A stretch of 64,000 nucleotides of DNA from Capsicum annuum (Eukaryota; Streptophyta; Magnoliopsida; Solanales; Solanaceae). Location: assembly GCF_002878395.1 (NCBI RefSeq), contig NC_061121.1, positions 44,873,717 through 44,937,716 of the forward strand. The letters run 5' to 3'. The position numbers were made by a program, and so were the translations under genes. Numbering within the stretch: position 1 is the stretch's first letter; each line of letters starts with the position of its first letter. Below, one piece after another: positions 1 to 11,454 of this stretch. The notes under the pieces were generated by a model, which saw only the letters and a program-made list of their open reading frames with translations, ran no database searches and had not been told where the DNA came from.

Positions 1-48
1 GTAGGTCATCTCGGGTGAGTTTTAGAATTTTTGGACATCATTTCAAAT
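1..48 (+). repeat. Fragment of a chromovirus LTR at the window edge
   Basis: The first bases carry the phrase catctcgggtgagttt, which also occurs in the U3 parts of the E2 LTR (about 16553) and the S LTR (about 30108). The match fades after about 48 bases and N-type internal sequence follows. It is a truncated LTR scrap, or the edge of an element lying left of the window; the exact border is uncertain. Confidence 0.5.
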
Positions 49-787
49 AATGTTAGTCATAAGTCGATGACTTTGGGGATTGGAGAAAGTTATGATTAGT
101 GTCCCTAAAATGGGTGTCCTAGAAAGAATTAACTGTCTTTACATTAAAATTATTAAGAGGGTCTAGCATTTATGTGCATGGTGATACCCCCATTGTGTTG
201 ATAGTTGTGGTTATAGATTTGACGAGGGGATATGTCCTCAAGTCTAGGATTGTGACTTTGATTTAAGCGGGAGATGGTGAATTAAGGCAGTTCCTTGAAT
301 TTTCTCATGGTGATAAGTTTTAGGGAAGATTCATGATAAATCTATTCCTATCCAAGCGAACTCTTCCTACTTCAATTTAAAAGTTCATTCCACCGATGTA
401 TTATGTATACAAGTCCTACCTATGTCTAAGATTTGAGTTCTTTTTGTTAGTCATGTCATTTTTCGACCTTCAAACTAGAAACAGTGATGTCTTATTAAGT
501 CCAGTCTTTCATGTATTCAATATCTATGTTATGATGTTTATGATCCATAAATCCGTGACCCAAATCATGCTTAGTTCTATAGAACTATGTTTTAATATGT
601 TATTGATTCATTTTATGTTGGGATTAGCCAAAATGATAAAGTTTGTTCTAACTCATGACAACATCAGCTTTGAAAATGAGAAGCAATAGATTCAAGTATA
701 AATCCCTATCTCAATCGATTGACTTTAGAAATTTCGATCATATGTTATATGAATCATGATGTAAGTGCTCATGTTTCTCACTATAGT
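49..787 (+). mobile_element. N element internal region, unit 1, part before the E1 insertion
   Basis: Non-coding internal sequence of LTR element family N. From about 170 it matches the reverse complement of the minus-strand N element near 45.8-46.1 kb (shared phrases around gatatgtcc and ggtgaattaaggcag). From about 332 it matches 15398-15836. A 97-codon open frame at 396-689 resembles no protein I know and is broken in the other copies, so I treat it as chance. The sequence stops at 787, where E1 entered, and resumes at 10322. Confidence 0.8.
783..787. repeat. Target-site duplication of E1, left copy (atagt)
   Basis: The five bases atagt lie directly before the E1 5' LTR and recur directly after its 3' LTR at 10317-10321. 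Five bases is the usual size for Ty3/gypsy integrase. The uninterrupted site survives in unit 2 at about 15834-15838. Confidence 0.95.
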
Positions 788-3033
788 TGTAATACCCCGG
801 AAAGTTTTCATTGAAATTTTGTGCGTAAACATGTTGGGTTATATCTTCTAGAATGAATTATAAATTTTTCGTGCAGAATGTCTTAGATTATGACCCACCA
901 TTGCGTAGAGTATCGAATAAGATTTCCAAAGATATGTGGATCATCCAAAACGGACACCCGAGCGACGAGTTATGAACATTCCGATTGAACGGTGAATGGT
1001 AGTGAACAGTAAAATGTGCAGGAAAAAGTACTGAGGCCTGGAGTATTTTTGCTCCAATTTTAAACGATCATAACTCCTTGTACGTAATGATCAGGGTGAT
1101 TTACTTTATATTAACGGAAATCTCTACGAGTCCTCTTTCTAATGAAATTGGTTTCATCCAATTTGGATATCGGAGTAAAACGTTATGATTGATCTACTTC
1201 AGACTATCAAAATAGTCCACCAAAGGACAGATTCGAGAATTATTTAATTTTTAGGGGCATTTTGATCATTCCCCCTCACCCAAAATCCGTTCAAACCCTA
1301 TATTAAAGCCTATTAGAAGCATTATATGTTATATTTCATCAAATTCCCTCAAAAAGAAAACCCTAAGCTCTTACATCCAACTTCAAGAACCTCCAAAGTT
1401 CACCAGTAATTCTGCAAATTTATTCAAGATTCAAAGTTCCTAGTTCAAGAACTCCAAGAACCATCATTCAAAGGCACGATTAACATCTAAAAAATGAGTA
1501 TCGATCTAAAGTTCATTGTTCAAGGTATGTGGGGTTTTTCAACAAGAAATCTCTTTCGTTCTTGTGCCCCAAAGTAATTTTCTTTACAAAGGCATGATTT
1601 TTATTTGATTTTTTTATGAATTTGAAGCATGAACCCATATCTTATGATGATTATTATGAAATCTTGATGTTTATGATTTTGAAAGATGAATTTACATGTG
1701 TGGAGATATAAAGCATGAATCTTGAACGATATTTATCATGATTTTGATATTTGGGTCGTGAATCTCCATTGGAAATTATGTTTTTTTTTTGAGAAAGTGT
1801 GTGTTATAAGCACGTTAATGTTGAATATTTGAGATATTTTGAATGATTTGACCTTGTGGTCTTAATGGAGTTATTTTGAACTCGAGTATGAAAGAAATCC
1901 ACAACGTGGTTGATTTTGATAGATGGGAAGCATGATGGCTCCCGATGTATATTTATATATTACTGAAATTGTTTTGTTGTGGATTGTCTTTGAAATGATC
2001 TGAGCTAAGTTTGGGAGAAATCTTTAGCACCGAGTGGGAGGTATAAAGCGACCTTACTTCCCTAGAACTACGTGTCCCCATAGGAGTGAGCCTGAGGCTA
2101 ATTTATATAGTGATCACTAGTTTATGTGGATTTGACATCGATAGTCCTACTCCGATGGCAAGGATAGGATGACTCTCCCCCACGTGGGTTGTACGTTGAA
2201 CTCCATGTAGCTCACATGGTTTATGTCGGTTATAGGATCTCCCAGTGTGTGTGTGTTTCCTTGTGTCTATGGTGAATGGTGAAGTGATTTGAAAGTGGAA
2301 TTGTGAAAGTTATTCTTTCGAAAGGTTTAAATGATATTTACATTATGAGAATTGATATTCTTGATGAACTGAAAGTGATTGACAAATTATATGATGACTC
2401 ACATGTGTTATTGTACTTATTTCATCCTCTCATGATTATGATGATTTTTTGAGCTATATGAGTCTTTCTTACTTCCTGCATATTTCTTATAAATATTTAT
2501 GATGATGATGTTTATACAACTGCATACACCCCTATATACTCGATTCCTTTCCATGGTACTGACCCACATCTTTAGATATGAGCTGTATTTTCTCAAAATA
2601 TAGGTTCAGGTGCTCAGTTCCAGGTTTGATAGTGATTGTTCGGGCACGCTGTTCTACATCCTCTATTATGGTGAGTCTTCATGTTCTGAGGATGTGATGT
2701 CTGATGTTGGTTTCATGGAATTGCTTACATTTGATAACTGAGTATTATTCAGTTGGGGCATGTCTCAATGGCTCGATGGTTTTATTGACTTTCTTAGAGG
2801 CTTGTCAAACTAGTATAGATGTTGGGAGTTGACTAATAATTCGTATTTTCTTATCTTTCTGAAATTCTTTTATTCTTGGATAATGATTACTCTGTTGATA
2901 TTTGAGGGTTATTTATGGAAACCCCATTGATTTGTGTTGAACTGAATGAAAATGGCTCAAAGGGTTAGGTTGGGGCTACTCATAGCCTCAAGCATCGTGT
3001 GACGCTTCGGGACCTATTTTTTGGGGCGTTACA
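788..3033 (+). repeat. E1 5' LTR
   Basis: Starts TGTAATACC and ends GGCGTTACA, about 2246 bp, and pairs with 8107-10316. Both copies hold a leader ending in aaccctaag followed by a donor-like CAAGGTATGTGG (GT at 1525). The 5' copy keeps about 35 bp near 1000-1045 that the 3' copy lacks. An A/T-rich stretch with tatattaaagcc near 1297 may be the TATA region. Confidence 0.93.
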
Positions 3034-3037
3034 AGCT

Positions 3038-3049
3038 TGGTATTAGATC
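3038..3049 (+). other. E1 primer-binding site (initiator tRNA-Met type)
   Basis: tggtattagatc lies four bases after the LTR end. It matches the canonical plant PBS TGGTATCAGAGC at 10 of 12 positions. Minus-strand DNA synthesis is primed here in this class. The two mismatches are consistent with decay. Confidence 0.85.
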
Positions 3050-3244
3050 CTAAGGTTTTAAGGTGTCCTAGGGAGTCTGATAAGCCGCGTTAAGTAGAGT
3101 CTTAATCATCGGTGTGTAGCACGCCACATCTATGAGCAAGAGGCTACAAGTTGTTTTAGGAAAAAATATGATTCTTTCTTTCAAAAGTCTATCATTCTTA
3201 AAGTGTCTCTCTCTGCTATTGGTTCATGCTCTCTTCTTTCAGAA

Positions 3245-4323
3245 ATGTTCCTCCATGTTGAGCGAGAAGAAATAATGATGGTCAGCAACCTCAACCCGCT
3301 GACCCATTGAATAAAGATATGTCTCATGCTGAATTTTGGGCAACCTTCCAGGTGCTGGCCCAAGATATTACTTTAAATATTCAGGCCAACCCGGCCCTGG
3401 CTCCGCAGTAGCAGGGAGGTGATTCAGCTGCTATCAGGATCCGTGACTTTATGCGGATGAATCTGCCAGAATTCTATGGGTCCAAGTCTGATGAGGATCC
3501 ACGGTTGTTTTTAGAGAAGGTGCGGAAGATTACTCAGGTGATGCATGTATCTAAGGAACATAGTGTGGAGTTGGCTGTGTATAGGTTGAAAGACTTTGCT
3601 TATGATTGGGTTGTTTCTTGGAGGAAAGGTAGTGGTGAGAGAGCTGTTCCTACAACTTGGCAAGAGTTGCAAGATGCATTCCTGGATAAGTTTTTCCCTT
3701 TGGAGATGAGGGAGGCAAAGGTGGAAGAGTTTATGAACCTACGATAGGGCTCTATGGCTGTTAGGGAGTACTTTCTAAAGTTCAATCAATTGGCCAAGTA
3801 TGCTCCTGACTTAGTGGATGATAATCAGGCTAGTATGAGTAAGTTTGTGACTGGAATATCTAGTTATATGGTTAAGGAGTGTAGGTCTACTATGCTGAAT
3901 AGTGAGGTAAATCTTTCTAGACTGATGACTCATGCCCAACAGATTGAGGCAGACAAGATTAAGGAGAGAGATAGAATGAGAGGGAATAAGAGAGCTAGGT
4001 TCGAGCAGCATGGACAGGGTCAGACTAGATTGCAGGGAGGGAGTCGCCCTCAGTATCAGGATCATTCATCTATGCCAGCACCGTCATCTGCTAGTGCTCC
4101 CATGCCTAGAGGTAGGCAGGAGCACAGTAGCAGGTCATATGCATCCAGGTCCCAGTACAGTGCTGGCAGTAAGCCAAATCATCCCCTGTGTCCTAAGTAT
4201 GGTAGGGCTCATTCGGGTGAGTGTTGGGGTGAGAAGAGGGGTTGTTTCTGGTGTGGTGATATGGGTCACAGAGTTAGAGATTGTCCACAGAATGGATAAG
4301 GGCGTCGTGGCTATCGCCCTTAG
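3245..4323 (+). pseudogene. gag: E1 gag remnant (capsid and zinc knuckle)
   Basis: Capsid/nucleocapsid protein that would package element RNA in cytoplasmic particles. The start region just after 3245 resembles the family's gag start but lies in another frame from the main body, so there is a shift before 3400. The main frame carries a TAG at 3409-3411, the Retrotrans_gag part (3451-3900, including LPEFYGS and FFPLEMREAKVEEFMNLR), a TAG at 3745-3747, and a complete CCHC knuckle (C-x2-C-x4-H-x4-C) at 4243-4284. Before it is a second Cys/His cluster with the pattern CPKYGRAHSGEC. A stop at 4297-4299 and another near 4321 break the way to protease. Confidence 0.9.
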
Positions 4324-4439
4324 ACCCAGACTCAGACTGTTAGTGCTCTAGTTCCAGCGACTTGCCCAGCCCCAGCTCAAGGTGCCTCTTCTAGCAATGC
4401 TGGTGGGCAACGCCAGAATAGATTTTATGCTTTACCGTC

Positions 4440-4950
4440 CCACTAAAAATAGGAGAACTCTCCCGATGTTGTTACTGGTATGCTTCGTATATTTCAGTTT
4501 GATGTGTATGCTTTGTTGGATCCTGGATCCAGTTTCTTATATGTTACACCTTTGATTGCCGTGAATTTTGAAATGAGTCCTGAGATTATTCCTGAGCCTA
4601 TCCTAGTTTCTATCCTAGTGAGTGATTCAATTGTTGCCCAGAAAGTGTATAAAAAGTGTCCTGTTACCGTTCTTCATAGAGTCTTATTAGCTGATCTGAT
4701 TGAGTTAGACATGGTAGATTTTGATGTGATTCTAGGTATGGACTAGCTGTATTCTTTTTATGCCTCTATTGATTTTTGAATCCGAGTGGTCAAGTTTTAA
4801 TTTTCGGGTGCATCCATGTTTGAGTGGTCTGAGAATTCTGTGTCACCCAAAGAGTCATTTTATCTCTTACCTCAAAGCTAGAAAGCTTATTTCCAAGGGG
4901 TGTATTTACCATTTGGTTAGATTCAAAGACACTAAGTTTGAGACTCCTCT
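4440..4950 (+). pseudogene. pol: E1 aspartic protease remnant
   Basis: Retropepsin-type protease that would cut the polyprotein. The active-site motif reads LLDPGSS, with Asp codon at 4519-4521, followed by a hydrophobic strand and the conserved ending DLIELDMVDFDVILGMD (about 4690-4742). A stop follows directly where the family has a Trp (GMDWL), and further stops follow downstream. The D-P-G form instead of D-S/T-G is shared by E2 and E3, so it looks like a lineage trait rather than damage. Confidence 0.87.
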
Positions 4951-4983
4951 GTTAACGTCGTCAATGAGTTTTTTAATGTCATT

Positions 4984-5856
4984 TTGGATGATCTCCCAGG
5001 GATACCTCTTGATAGAGAGATAGAGTTCGGGATTGAGCTTCTTCCCGATACTCAGCCCATTTCTATTCCTCCTTATCGTATGGCCCCTCCAGAATTTAAG
5101 GAGTTAAAAGAGCAACTCAAAGATCTACTAGGTAAGGGTTTCATAAGGCCTAATTTTTCTCCTTGGGGTGCTCCTGTGTTGTTTGTGAGAAAGAAAAATA
5201 GCTCTTTGCATATGTGCATTGATTATCGCCAACTGAATAAAGTCACCATAAAAAATAAGTACCCCCTTCTGAGAATAGGTGATTTGTTTGACCAATTGCA
5301 GGGTGCAAGTTATTTCTCAAAGATAGACCTTTATTCCGGCTATCATCAACTCAAAGTTAGGGAGTGTGATATCCCGGAAACTGCTTTTCGAACTCGTTAT
5401 GGTCATTTTGAGTTTCTTGTTATGTCTTTCAGGTTAACTAATGCCCCAGCAACTTTCATGGACCTCATGAATTGAGTGTTTAGACCATATCTGTATATGT
5501 TTGTCATAGTGTTCATCGATGATAGACTGGTGTACTCCCGTAGTGAGGATGAACATTCTGGTCATCTTCGAACTGTCTTGCAAACCCTTAGAGATCATAA
5601 GTTGTTTGACAAGTTCAGTAAGTGTGAGTTTTGGCTAAGGTCAATTGCTTTTCTGGGTCATATCATTTCTTTCGAGGGTATTAAAGTTGATCCCCAAAAG
5701 ACCAAAGCTGTTAGAAATTGGCCGAGACCTATTTCTCCGACTGATATTCGAAGTTTCTTGGGTTTAGCTGGCTATTATTGTCGTTTTGTTGAGGGTTTCT
5801 CCTCTATAGCGTCTCCTATAACTTGGTTGACCCAAAAGAAAGTGAAGTTCTTATAG
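4984..5856 (+). pseudogene. pol: E1 reverse transcriptase remnant
   Basis: RNA-directed DNA polymerase. Recognisable blocks in order are [94 protein letters not shown] and, after a TGA at 5473-5475, [10 protein letters not shown], which holds the catalytic Asp pair. The thumb and connection follow ([26 protein letters not shown]). A TAG ends the frame at 5854-5856. Only one stop lies inside the polymerase core, so this is one of the better kept parts of E1. Confidence 0.92.
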
Positions 5857-5916
5857 TCTGAATCTTATGAGAAGAGTTTTTAGGAGTTAAAGACTCGACT
5901 CACTTCAGCCCCTGTT

Positions 5917-6525
5917 TTGACTTTGCCTGATGGTGTTGATAGTTTTATGGTGTACTATAATGCTTCGAGAGTTGGGTTGGGTTGCGTATTGATGCAGAAG
6001 GGTAAAGTGATAGCTTATGCTTCTAGACAGTGGAAACCCCATGAGAAAAATTACCCCACCCATGACCTTGAGTTGGCTGCTATTGTGTTTGCTTTGACAA
6101 TCTGGAGACACTATTTGTATGGTATCCATATTGATGTTTTCACTGATCATAAGAGTCTGCAGTATGTGTTTACCCAGAGAGAATTGAATCTTAGGCAGAG
6201 ACGATGGTTAGAATTGTTAAAGGACTATGATATGAGTGTGCTGTACCATCCGAGCAAGGCCAATGTTATGGCGGATGCCCTAAGTAGAGTGTCCATGGGT
6301 AGTGTTTTGCATGTGGTAGAAGGTAAGAAAGAGTTGGCTCATGATGTACATCGTTTGGCTAGATTGGGGGTTAGGTTGTTTGACTCTGCTGAAGGTAGTA
6401 TAGGGGTTCAGAGTAGTTCTGAATCCTCCTTGGTTTCGGAAGTAAAGGAAAAGCAATACTTAGATGCTAGTTTGGTCAGACTAAAGGAGTCAGTCAAGGA
6501 CCAAAAAGTAGAGGTTTTCTCCTAA
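5917..6525 (+). pseudogene. pol: E1 RNase H remnant and spacer to integrase
   Basis: RNase H would degrade the RNA strand of the RNA:DNA hybrid. The first catalytic Asp of the family's [10 protein letters not shown] block is replaced by Asn: codon AAT at 5959-5961 where the family has GAT or GAC (E2 has D). The remaining blocks are present: [59 protein letters not shown]. The frame then runs through the linker and ends with TAA at 6523-6525. Confidence 0.9.
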
Positions 6526-8055
6526 GGGGGAGATGGTGTGTTGAGATTGTAGGGTAGATTGTGTGTCCCGAATGTTGATGATCTGAGACAGAGGATTATG
6601 GCTGAAGTGCATGGGGCACGATATTCTATTCATCCTGGTGCCACCAAGATGTACCAAGACTTGCGGGAAATCTATTAGTGGAGTGGCATGAATAAAGATA
6701 TAGCAACGTTTGTAGCTAAGTGTGCAACATGCCAACAGGTTAAGGTTGAACACCAAAGACCTAGTGGTATGATGCAAGAGTTTAGTATTCACACCTGGAA
6801 GTGGGAAGAGATAAATATGGACTTCATGATTGGTTTACCTCCTTCCCGACGCCATCATGATTCCATTTAGGTTGTGGTTGATAGGTTGACTAAGTCTGCT
6901 CATTTCTTGCATGTTCATACTTCATATACTGCTGAGGATTACGCTAGATTGTATATCTGAGAGCTAGTCAGACTGCATGGAGTTCCCTTGTCTATCCTTT
7001 CGGATAGGGGTACTCAGTTCACTTCACAATTTTGGAAAGCTTTTTAGAAGGGTATTGGTACCCAAGTGCTTTTGAGTTTTGCTTTTCATCCGCAGACCGA
7101 TGGTCAGTCTGAGCGGACCATCCAGACCTTAGAGGATATATTGAGAGCTTGTGCACTTGACTTTAAGGGAAGTTGGGATGATCACTTACCGTTGATAGAG
7201 TTTGCTTACAATAACAGTTTCCACTCTTGTATTGGTATGGATCCGTTTGAAGCCTTATATGGGAGTAAGTGTAAATTACCCATAGGTTGGTTCGAGGTGG
7301 GTGAAGCAGCTGTGAGTGTTCTTGATTCGGTATTTGAGGCTACGGGAAAAGTTAAGTTGATTAAGGAAAGGTTGAAAACTATGCAGAGTCGTCAGAAGTC
7401 ATATGCGGATGTTAGAAGGAGAGACCTTGAGTTTGAAGTTGGTGACCTAGTGTATCTGAAAATTTCACCCATGAAGGGGGTGAAGAGATTCGGAAAGAAG
7501 GGGAAGCTTAGTCCTCGTTATGTTGGTACTTACAAAATTCTTAGCCGTGTTGGTAAGGTAGCTTATGAGGTCGAGTTGCCTTCCGAGTTGTCCTTTGTTC
7601 ATCCAATATTCCATGTCTCCATGCTTAGAAAGTATATTAGCGATGCTGTGGTAGTGGATTCCTCTGTGAGTGCTGACATTCAAGAAAATCTTTCTTTTGA
7701 TGGGATTCCTGTTGAGATTCTTGATTTCAGTGTCCGAAGACTAAGGAACAAAGAAGTCACTTGGTCAAGGTGTTGTGGCGAAACCAATCTGTTGAGGGTG
7801 CAACTTGGGAAGATAAGGCGAATATGTGATCCAAGTACCCGCACCTATTTTCCGCGAATTCCGATCAAGACAAAGGTACCGTTCTTTCCTAAATCATGCA
7901 CTTTTGATAAAAGTTGCAGCAGTTCAGTTGTCATTTATTATGTGTTCAGCAGTAGTTTCTTGAATTTATGCATTCTATGTTGCATTCGGAGTGAGAAACG
8001 ATGTGGTGATGAGCCTAACGAATGGTTTCAGCTGTATGCTCTATTCCCTATCTAA
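6526..8055 (+). pseudogene. pol: E1 integrase with broken chromodomain-like tail
   Basis: Integrase would insert the DNA copy. The HHCC zinc region lies at about 6600-6740 (CATCQQVK). The catalytic core shows D in NMDFMIGLP (about 6820), D in SDRGTQF (about 7000) and E in SERTIQTLED (about 7110). A GPY/F-like block follows (GKLSPRYVGTYKIL, about 7500). Stops interrupt near 6676, 6868, 6958 and 7045. The chromodomain-like part begins at PVEILDFSVRRLRNKE (about 7705) and then leaves frame: the VLWRN and ATWE signature lies in another frame at about 7757-7800. The open frame on to 8055 reads unrelated residues. Confidence 0.9.
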
Positions 8056-8094
8056 TCTTGGCATGTCTAGCGTCATTCGAAGACCAATGTTTAC

Positions 8095-8103
8095 AGGAGG
8101 GGA
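8095..8103 (+). other. E1 polypurine tract
   Basis: aggagggga lies just before the 3' LTR, where plus-strand synthesis is primed in LTR retrotransposons. Four bases separate it from the aligned LTR start. Confidence 0.8.
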
Positions 8104-8106
8104 TGA

Positions 8107-10316
8107 CGTAATACCTCGGGAAATTTTTCATTGAAATTTTGTGCGTAAACGTGTTGGGTTCTATCTTCTAGAATGAATTATAAATTTTCCGTGTGGAATG
8201 TCTTAGATTATGACCAACCATTATGTAGAGTATCGAATAAGATTTCCAACGATATGTGGATCATCCAAAACGGACACCCGAGCAATGAGTTATGAACATT
8301 CCGATCGAACCGTGAATAGCCTGACGTATTTTTGCTCCAACTTTAAACAATCATAACTCTTTGTACGTAATGATCTGCGTGATCTACTATATATAAACGG
8401 AAAGGTCTGTGAGTCCTCTTTCTAATGAAATTGGTTTCATCCAATTTGGATATCGGAGTAAAAAGTTATGATTGATCTACTTCAGACTATCAAAATAGTC
8501 CACCAAAAGACAGATTCGAGAATTATTTGATTTTTAGGGGCATTTTCGTCATTCTGCATCACCCAAAATCCGTTCAAACCCTATATTAAAGTCTATTAGA
8601 AGCATTATATGTTATATTTCATCAAATTCCCTCAAAAAGAAAACCCTAAGCTCCTACATCCAACTTCAAGAACCTCCAAAGTTCACCATTAATTCTGCAA
8701 ATTTATTCAAGATTCCAAGTTCCTAGTTCAAGAACTCCAAGAACCATCATTCAAAGGCACGATTAACATCTCAAAAATGAGTATCAATCTAAAGTTCATC
8801 ATTCAAGGTATGTGGGGTTTTCAATATGAACTCTCTTTCGTTCTTGTGCCCAAAAATAATTTTCTTTACAAAGGCATGATTTTTATTTGATTTTTTACGA
8901 ATTTAAAGCATGAACCCATATCTTATGATGATTATTATGAAATCTTGATGTGTATGATTTTGAAAGATGAATTTACATGTGTGGAGATATAAAGTATGAA
9001 TCTTGAATGATATTTATCATGATTTTGATATTTGGGTCGTGAATCCCTATTGGAAATTGTGTTTTTTTTTGAGAAAGTGTGTGTTATAAGCACGTTGATG
9101 TTGAATATTTGAGATATTTTGAATAATTTGACCTTTTGGTCTTAATGGAGTTATTTTGAACTCGAGTGTGAAAGAAATCCACAACGTGGTTGATTTTGAA
9201 AGATGGGAAGCATGATGGCTCCCGATGTATATTTATATATTACTAAAATTATTTTGTTATGGATTGTCTTTGAAATGATCTGAGCTAAGTCTGAGAGAAA
9301 TTTTTAGCACCGAGTGGGAGGTATAAAGCGACCTTACTTTCCTAGAACTACGTGCCCCCGTAGAAGTGAGCCTGAGGCTGATTTATATAGTGATCACTAG
9401 TTTATGTGGATTTGATATCGATAGTCCTACTCCGATGGCAAGTATAAGGACGGCTCTCCCCAACGTAGGTTGTACCTTGGACTCCATATAGATCACATGG
9501 CTTATTTTAGTTATAGGATCTCCCAATGTGTGTGTGTTTCCTTGTGTCTATGCTGAATGGTGAAGTGATTTGAAAGTGGAATTATGAAAGTTATTCTTTC
9601 AAAAGATTTAAATGATATTTACATTATGAGAATTGATATTCTTGATGAACTGAAAGTGATTGACAAATTATATGATGACTCACATGTGTTATTGTACTTA
9701 TTTCATTCTCTCATGATTATAATGATTTTCTTTGGGCTATGTGAGTCTTTTATACATCCTGCATATTTCTTATAAATATTTATGATGATGATGTTTATAA
9801 AACTGCATACACCCCCATATACTCGGTTCCTTTCCATGGTACTGACCCACATCTTCGGATGTGGGCTACATTTTCTCGGAATGTAGTTTTAGGTGCTCAG
9901 TTTCAGATTCGACAGTGATTCTTCGGGCATGCTGTTTTACATCCTCAGTTGTGGTGAGTCCCCATGTTCCGAGGACATAATGTCTGATGTTGGTTTCACA
10001 GAATTGTTTACATTTGATAACTGAGTATGATTCAGTTGGGGTATGTCTCAATGGCTCACAGGTTTTATTGATTTTCTTAGAGGCTTGTCAGACTAGTATA
10101 GATGTTGGGAGTTGACTAATAAGTCGTATTTTGTTATCTTTCTGAAATTCTTTTATTCTTGACTGATGATTACTCTGTTGATATTTGAGGTTTATTTATG
10201 GAAACCCCGTTGATTTGTGTTGAACTGAATGAAAATGACTCAAAGGGTTAGCTTGGGACTACTCATAGCCTCAAGCACCGTGTGACGCTCCGGGACCCAT
10301 TTTTTGGGGAGGTACA
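8107..10316 (+). repeat. E1 3' LTR
   Basis: About 2210 bp, matching 788-3033 over its length. The terminal TG has become CG, and the end is GGAGGTACA. The donor-like AAG|GTATGT recurs with GT at 8808. The repeat TSD atagt follows at 10317-10321. Confidence 0.93.
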
Positions 10317-10321
10317 ATAGT
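10317..10321. repeat. Target-site duplication of E1, right copy (atagt)
   Basis: Identical to 783-787. Immediately afterwards the N internal sequence resumes (ctatcctaagaactcatg), matching ctgtcctaagaactcatg at about 15838 in unit 2. Confidence 0.95.
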
Positions 10322-11454
10322 CTATCCTAAGAACTCATGTTGTGTTGTGTTTACGATGAACAACACTTTTCTTATGATCCTGACACTCGATATATATATA
10401 GCACTTCATTTCTATTGTATTTTATCTCCACCTCATGTCCCACCTTGAGTAGTACAATAGGTATATGTTATAAGCGAATAGTGTTACTCCCTTTCATGAT
10501 GCTTATGCTCGGGTCCCTTAATGTCCCTCCGTATCTTAGTATGATAGTGGTTGTGGAAACGTAGTAATATTTTAAGGAGGGAAGTAGATGCCCTTGAAGG
10601 TGAAAATTTTGATGTGATATCTTTAGCTAAGGTTATAGGTGAAGGTCGAAAGAAAGAGATGAACTTTCATTTTGTGAAATAGTAGGAAGGAGATATGTGG
10701 CAAAAATTTTGGTGAGAGTGATTGAAATTTCTGGACTTAGTGGGGAGATCCATAAAGTGTGTGTAGTAATAATATGCTTGAGTGTAGTGATTGATGAAAA
10801 CACAAACCAATGTGCTCTATGGTTAGTACTCCTTGAATTAAAATGCAAAGGTTTTTAATGGTAGTGATAAGGTGAAGTGATATTCCTAAAGGGATGTAGA
10901 GTATGGGGTCCTAATCATTAAGCTAGCACTTTTTTTCTCCAGTTAGGCTCCAACATAGTAGTATTATGCAGCGGGACTCAAACTCTTGTGGCTAGATGTG
11001 TGCGAGTATAAATGTAAGATGGAAAGGATGAAGTTTGTTATTTATTTATTATTTGGGGCATGGTCGAGTAGTGTCTCTAAGTGTAAGGTCCATTAATTTT
11101 AAATTGTACGGGGGAAAATGCTTTTATTTCTATCTTCTGTGATATCTTATTTCATGATTAGTACCGATGTGAATTAGTCCTATGATCACCAAATAAACTC
11201 ATGCGTTATGTTGTGATGATCATGATCCCTAAAAATAATGTGCAAATTCATCTCAATGTCAACCCTTATCATCTCACGCTTTATGCTTATATGAATCACA
11301 AGGAGGTTATCATGAAGCTTTTTTGATGACTTTGCATATTCCGTTGAGGAAAGAAAAAGTTAAATGTGAGGTTACATTCCTTTCTTCATACTTTTAGAGC
11401 TTCAACAAGATCCTACCCATCATTCGGGGATGAATGATCCCAAGGGGGAGACAA
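10322..11454 (+). mobile_element. N element internal region, unit 1, part after E1
   Basis: Continuation of the N internal 3' region. It matches 15839-16354 and then 25987-26593 in unit 2, and the reverse complement of 44240-45500. Small open frames (10337-10564, 10633-10848 on the minus strand) are not kept between copies and I take them as non-coding. It ends in a polypurine tract, aagggggag at 11442-11450, right before the N 3' LTR. The site gtactccttgaattaaaat near 10821-10839 is the empty site of E2. Confidence 0.85.

Larger units (their letters stand above)
788..10316 (+). mobile_element. E1: full-length decayed chromovirus (Ty3/gypsy, Tekay/Del-like)
   Basis: Complete LTR retrotransposon of about 9.5 kb: 5' LTR, tRNA-Met-type primer site, gag, protease, reverse transcriptase, RNase H, integrase with a C-terminal chromodomain-like stretch, polypurine tract and 3' LTR, flanked by perfect 5-bp duplications. 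The domain order PR-RT-RH-IN is Ty3/gypsy. The long LTRs and the chromodomain-like tail after integrase fit the Tekay/Del clade; that clade call is inference. At least ten in-frame stops or shifts interrupt the coding region, so it cannot encode its own proteins. The LTRs differ by several percent by eye, so the insertion is not recent. Confidence 0.95.

Noticed and set aside
396..689. 97-codon frame with a hydrophobic look, resembling 15519-15740
   Set aside because: Similarity of the two comes from the duplicated N internal region. The start is not shared and the minus-strand N copy has no such frame.
2230..2270. Short GT-rich run (tgtgtgtg) and similar in LTRs
   Set aside because: Too short and present in both E1 LTRs; ordinary low-complexity sequence.
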